64,000 nt of DNA from Lethocerus indicus (taxonomy: Eukaryota > Arthropoda > Insecta > Hemiptera > Belostomatidae): the NCBI GenBank assembly GCA_019843655.1, contig JACDQD010000010.1, positions 3,517,637 through 3,581,636 of the forward strand, given 5' to 3'. Positions 62,050 to 64,000 of this stretch are shown here, piece after piece. Under the pieces are notes generated by a model. That model was not told where the DNA came from. It searched no databases and worked only from the letters and a program-made list of their open reading frames with translations. A program made the translations under genes and the position numbers. Numbering within the stretch: position 1 is the first letter of the stretch; the number at the start of each line of letters is the position of its first letter.

Positions 62050-64000
62050 CTGGAAAATAGAAAGAAACAGAAGAGATTAGAATTTGAATTATGAGTTTAA
62101 ACGGACTAGTTGGAAACGGATTAACAGTATTTTGATGATCAGGAAGTGTAACCGGATGCATTAAACTGCAGTAGAATTAGTGTGCAGTGTTTCCGCCACG
62201 GTCAGTGAGTTGGACGATCGTTTAAGGGATGCACGAGCGTAAAAGTGTAAAAAAAAGCGCGAATTGAACCAAGAAATTGGTCTCCTTGTGGTATGTTTTC
62301 GGAATCAAGAAATATATGGAAATTCATTAGTAGCGGATATTCACAGAAATGCTTTTATTAGTTCTTGAGTTTCAATGTTCACGACATTTTTTATGACGAG
62401 AAAATTAACAGCCGTTAAACGCAGTGTACCTATTTATATATATTTGATGTATGGAACTGGTTCAGTATTACAAATGCAATATATATCAGTAATACCCCAA
62501 TCATTTGATACATTGACTATATTTCATATGAATATATATTATGGGATTATTACTGAAAGCACTATATTTCCTGTTCGGCCATAATATTATTACAGTTCGA
62601 TAGAAGACAGTATATTTTTTCAGGCTACTTAACTGTAATAGTGTAGTCATAAATATGGAATGACATTTATCAAATAATAAGAAAGTTAGCAGACGTACCG
62701 TCGACGTTTTAAATCGCCGACATTTTGTAAATATATTTTATTCACGGGTTTATTCATAATGAATTAAGTCTGAAGCGCTTTGACGCTGTCAATTAACTTA
62801 AAACGCTCCCGGGCGCTCTAAATGCGAGGGGGGTTCCATTGTGAAGACAAACTTTTCTTTCTGTTATATCTCCTAGTTTTAAATTGAGTACTTCTTCAGT
62901 TATTCCCTTTTCAACGGTGGAAAACTCGTTTTATCATCAGCTCATAAATTTTTGTTCGGTAATGAATATTTTCAAGAAGCGGCGACTGTGAAAATTCTGT
63001 TTTCCAGGTGTAGGTTAAGGGGCTTCCAGCGGGAAAATGTTTTCCTATTAAATTATAAGAGGGCCTTTTTGCGAATATGAATAAAGATACAATATTTACC
63101 ATATTTTTGTACGTTTCGCGCATACAAGCTAAATATATTCCTGAACAGACGCATGAAAAGTACCAGAAAAACAGAAAAAGTAAATAAAATAAATTTAAGC
63201 CTGTGGTGTTCATTGTGCTCTATTTGTTATCAATGTCGCTAATTGTATTGTACAGTTGTGGCAATAAACACAATCCTCACATCATATTATACCCATAAAG
63301 TATATTAATTGCACTTTACTCAACCTCAGTGTAGATGCATGGGTCCATCGACCCTACGGCCATAGCTCACGTTAACTGCACCGTGCATTCAGAACAACTA
63401 CACGCCAATATATAACACCGAAATATTCACAAGCGCTAAGGCATTAACATCACGGTGGTCCATGGAAACGGTTTTGTCCGGAAAGCGGCAACCGGACCGA
63501 GAACCTTTGTGTTTAAATGTGCGGTCTCGAGACGGTGAGGAGTCGGCATTAATTAAAGCCCTGGGTAACAGAATGGTATGGGACTGAAGAAAAAACAGTT
63601 CTCGGTCGTGGCCGTACCATAGCGAAGGCCAGGAAGACCAAACATTAGACCCATGGGGGGACCTTGAGGTTAGTGGCCGGTTAGTCGACGGTTTGGAACC
63701 GGCGCTCGTTTACGCCTTGGTTAACCCGACCGCGCTAACCGGGAATTCCGCGCTCAGATGGTAATGACCCTCGTGTGATAACTGTTAACGACCTATCAGA
63801 CTGACATCTAAGACTATAAAATTAATGGTTATGGTCCGAGCGATATTTAAACCGTAACACAGCAGTTCCTGGCCATTTTCGGATTCACAGTATCGTGGAT
63901 TTTTTGCAATATACTTTTATGTATATCTTTTTTAATATTTTTTAGCCTAAAAAAATGAAGAAGAAGGACTCTCTATCTTGTATTTTTGTCGAGAAATGAA
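62050..64000. other. Window end, nothing recognised
   Basis: After the pyrimidine tract of the ratchet-like site (about 62050-62085) the sequence is AT-rich, with a GC-richer end from about 63430. I see no gene, promoter signature or repeat I can name. Confidence 0.45.

Noticed and set aside
1..64000. CRISPR arrays, rRNA, viral or toxin genes, bacterial operons
   Set aside because: I looked for regularly spaced direct repeats, conserved rRNA words and dense gene packing and saw none. The sequence is typical animal genomic DNA.

Overview
This is eukaryotic genomic DNA, almost certainly from an insect or other arthropod. It is AT-rich overall, with short GC-rich exons, very long introns, microsatellites and decayed transposon copies. 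I can support one protein-coding gene: the nuclear receptor E78 (Drosophila Eip78C, NR1E1), on the minus strand. Its zinc-finger and ligand-binding exons read cleanly with GT-AG splice sites and compatible phases. I saw no bacterial-type genes, operons, CRISPR arrays, rRNA or convincing tRNA.

Layout from low to high coordinates (gene 3' to 5'). Positions 1-574 lie past the stop codon and hold a fold-back repeat. Positions 575-3121 hold six of the seven firm exons: the second zinc finger, the hinge, and the ligand-binding domain through to a helix-12-like end. Positions 3122-22875 are one intron of 19,754 bp that splits the DNA-binding domain between its two fingers. It holds repeat copies, a LINE remnant, a tandem duplication and two receptor-type direct repeats. 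Positions 22876-23000 encode the first finger. Positions 23001-64000 contain no recognised gene. At about 24 kb there is a candidate upstream coding exon beside a CpG-rich patch. The remainder looks like intron or upstream flank.

Three points go beyond the gene. (1) Two minus-strand sites, near 46.1 kb and 62.0 kb, join a strong 3' splice site directly to a 5' splice site (AG|GT). That is the arrangement of recursive splicing ratchet points, and it suggests E78 transcription starts beyond 64 kb. (2) A family of fold-back elements is present in at least six copies. Two copies are flanked by 11-14 bp direct repeats. They share a roughly 90 bp inverted arm, and I cannot place them in a named superfamily. 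(3) Two DR2-type AGGTCA repeats, the kind bound by the E75/Rev-erb group, lie 235 bp apart in the giant intron and could allow regulation by the same receptor family.

The insect order cannot be determined from what I see. All protein and family assignments come from reading motifs, not from a database search.
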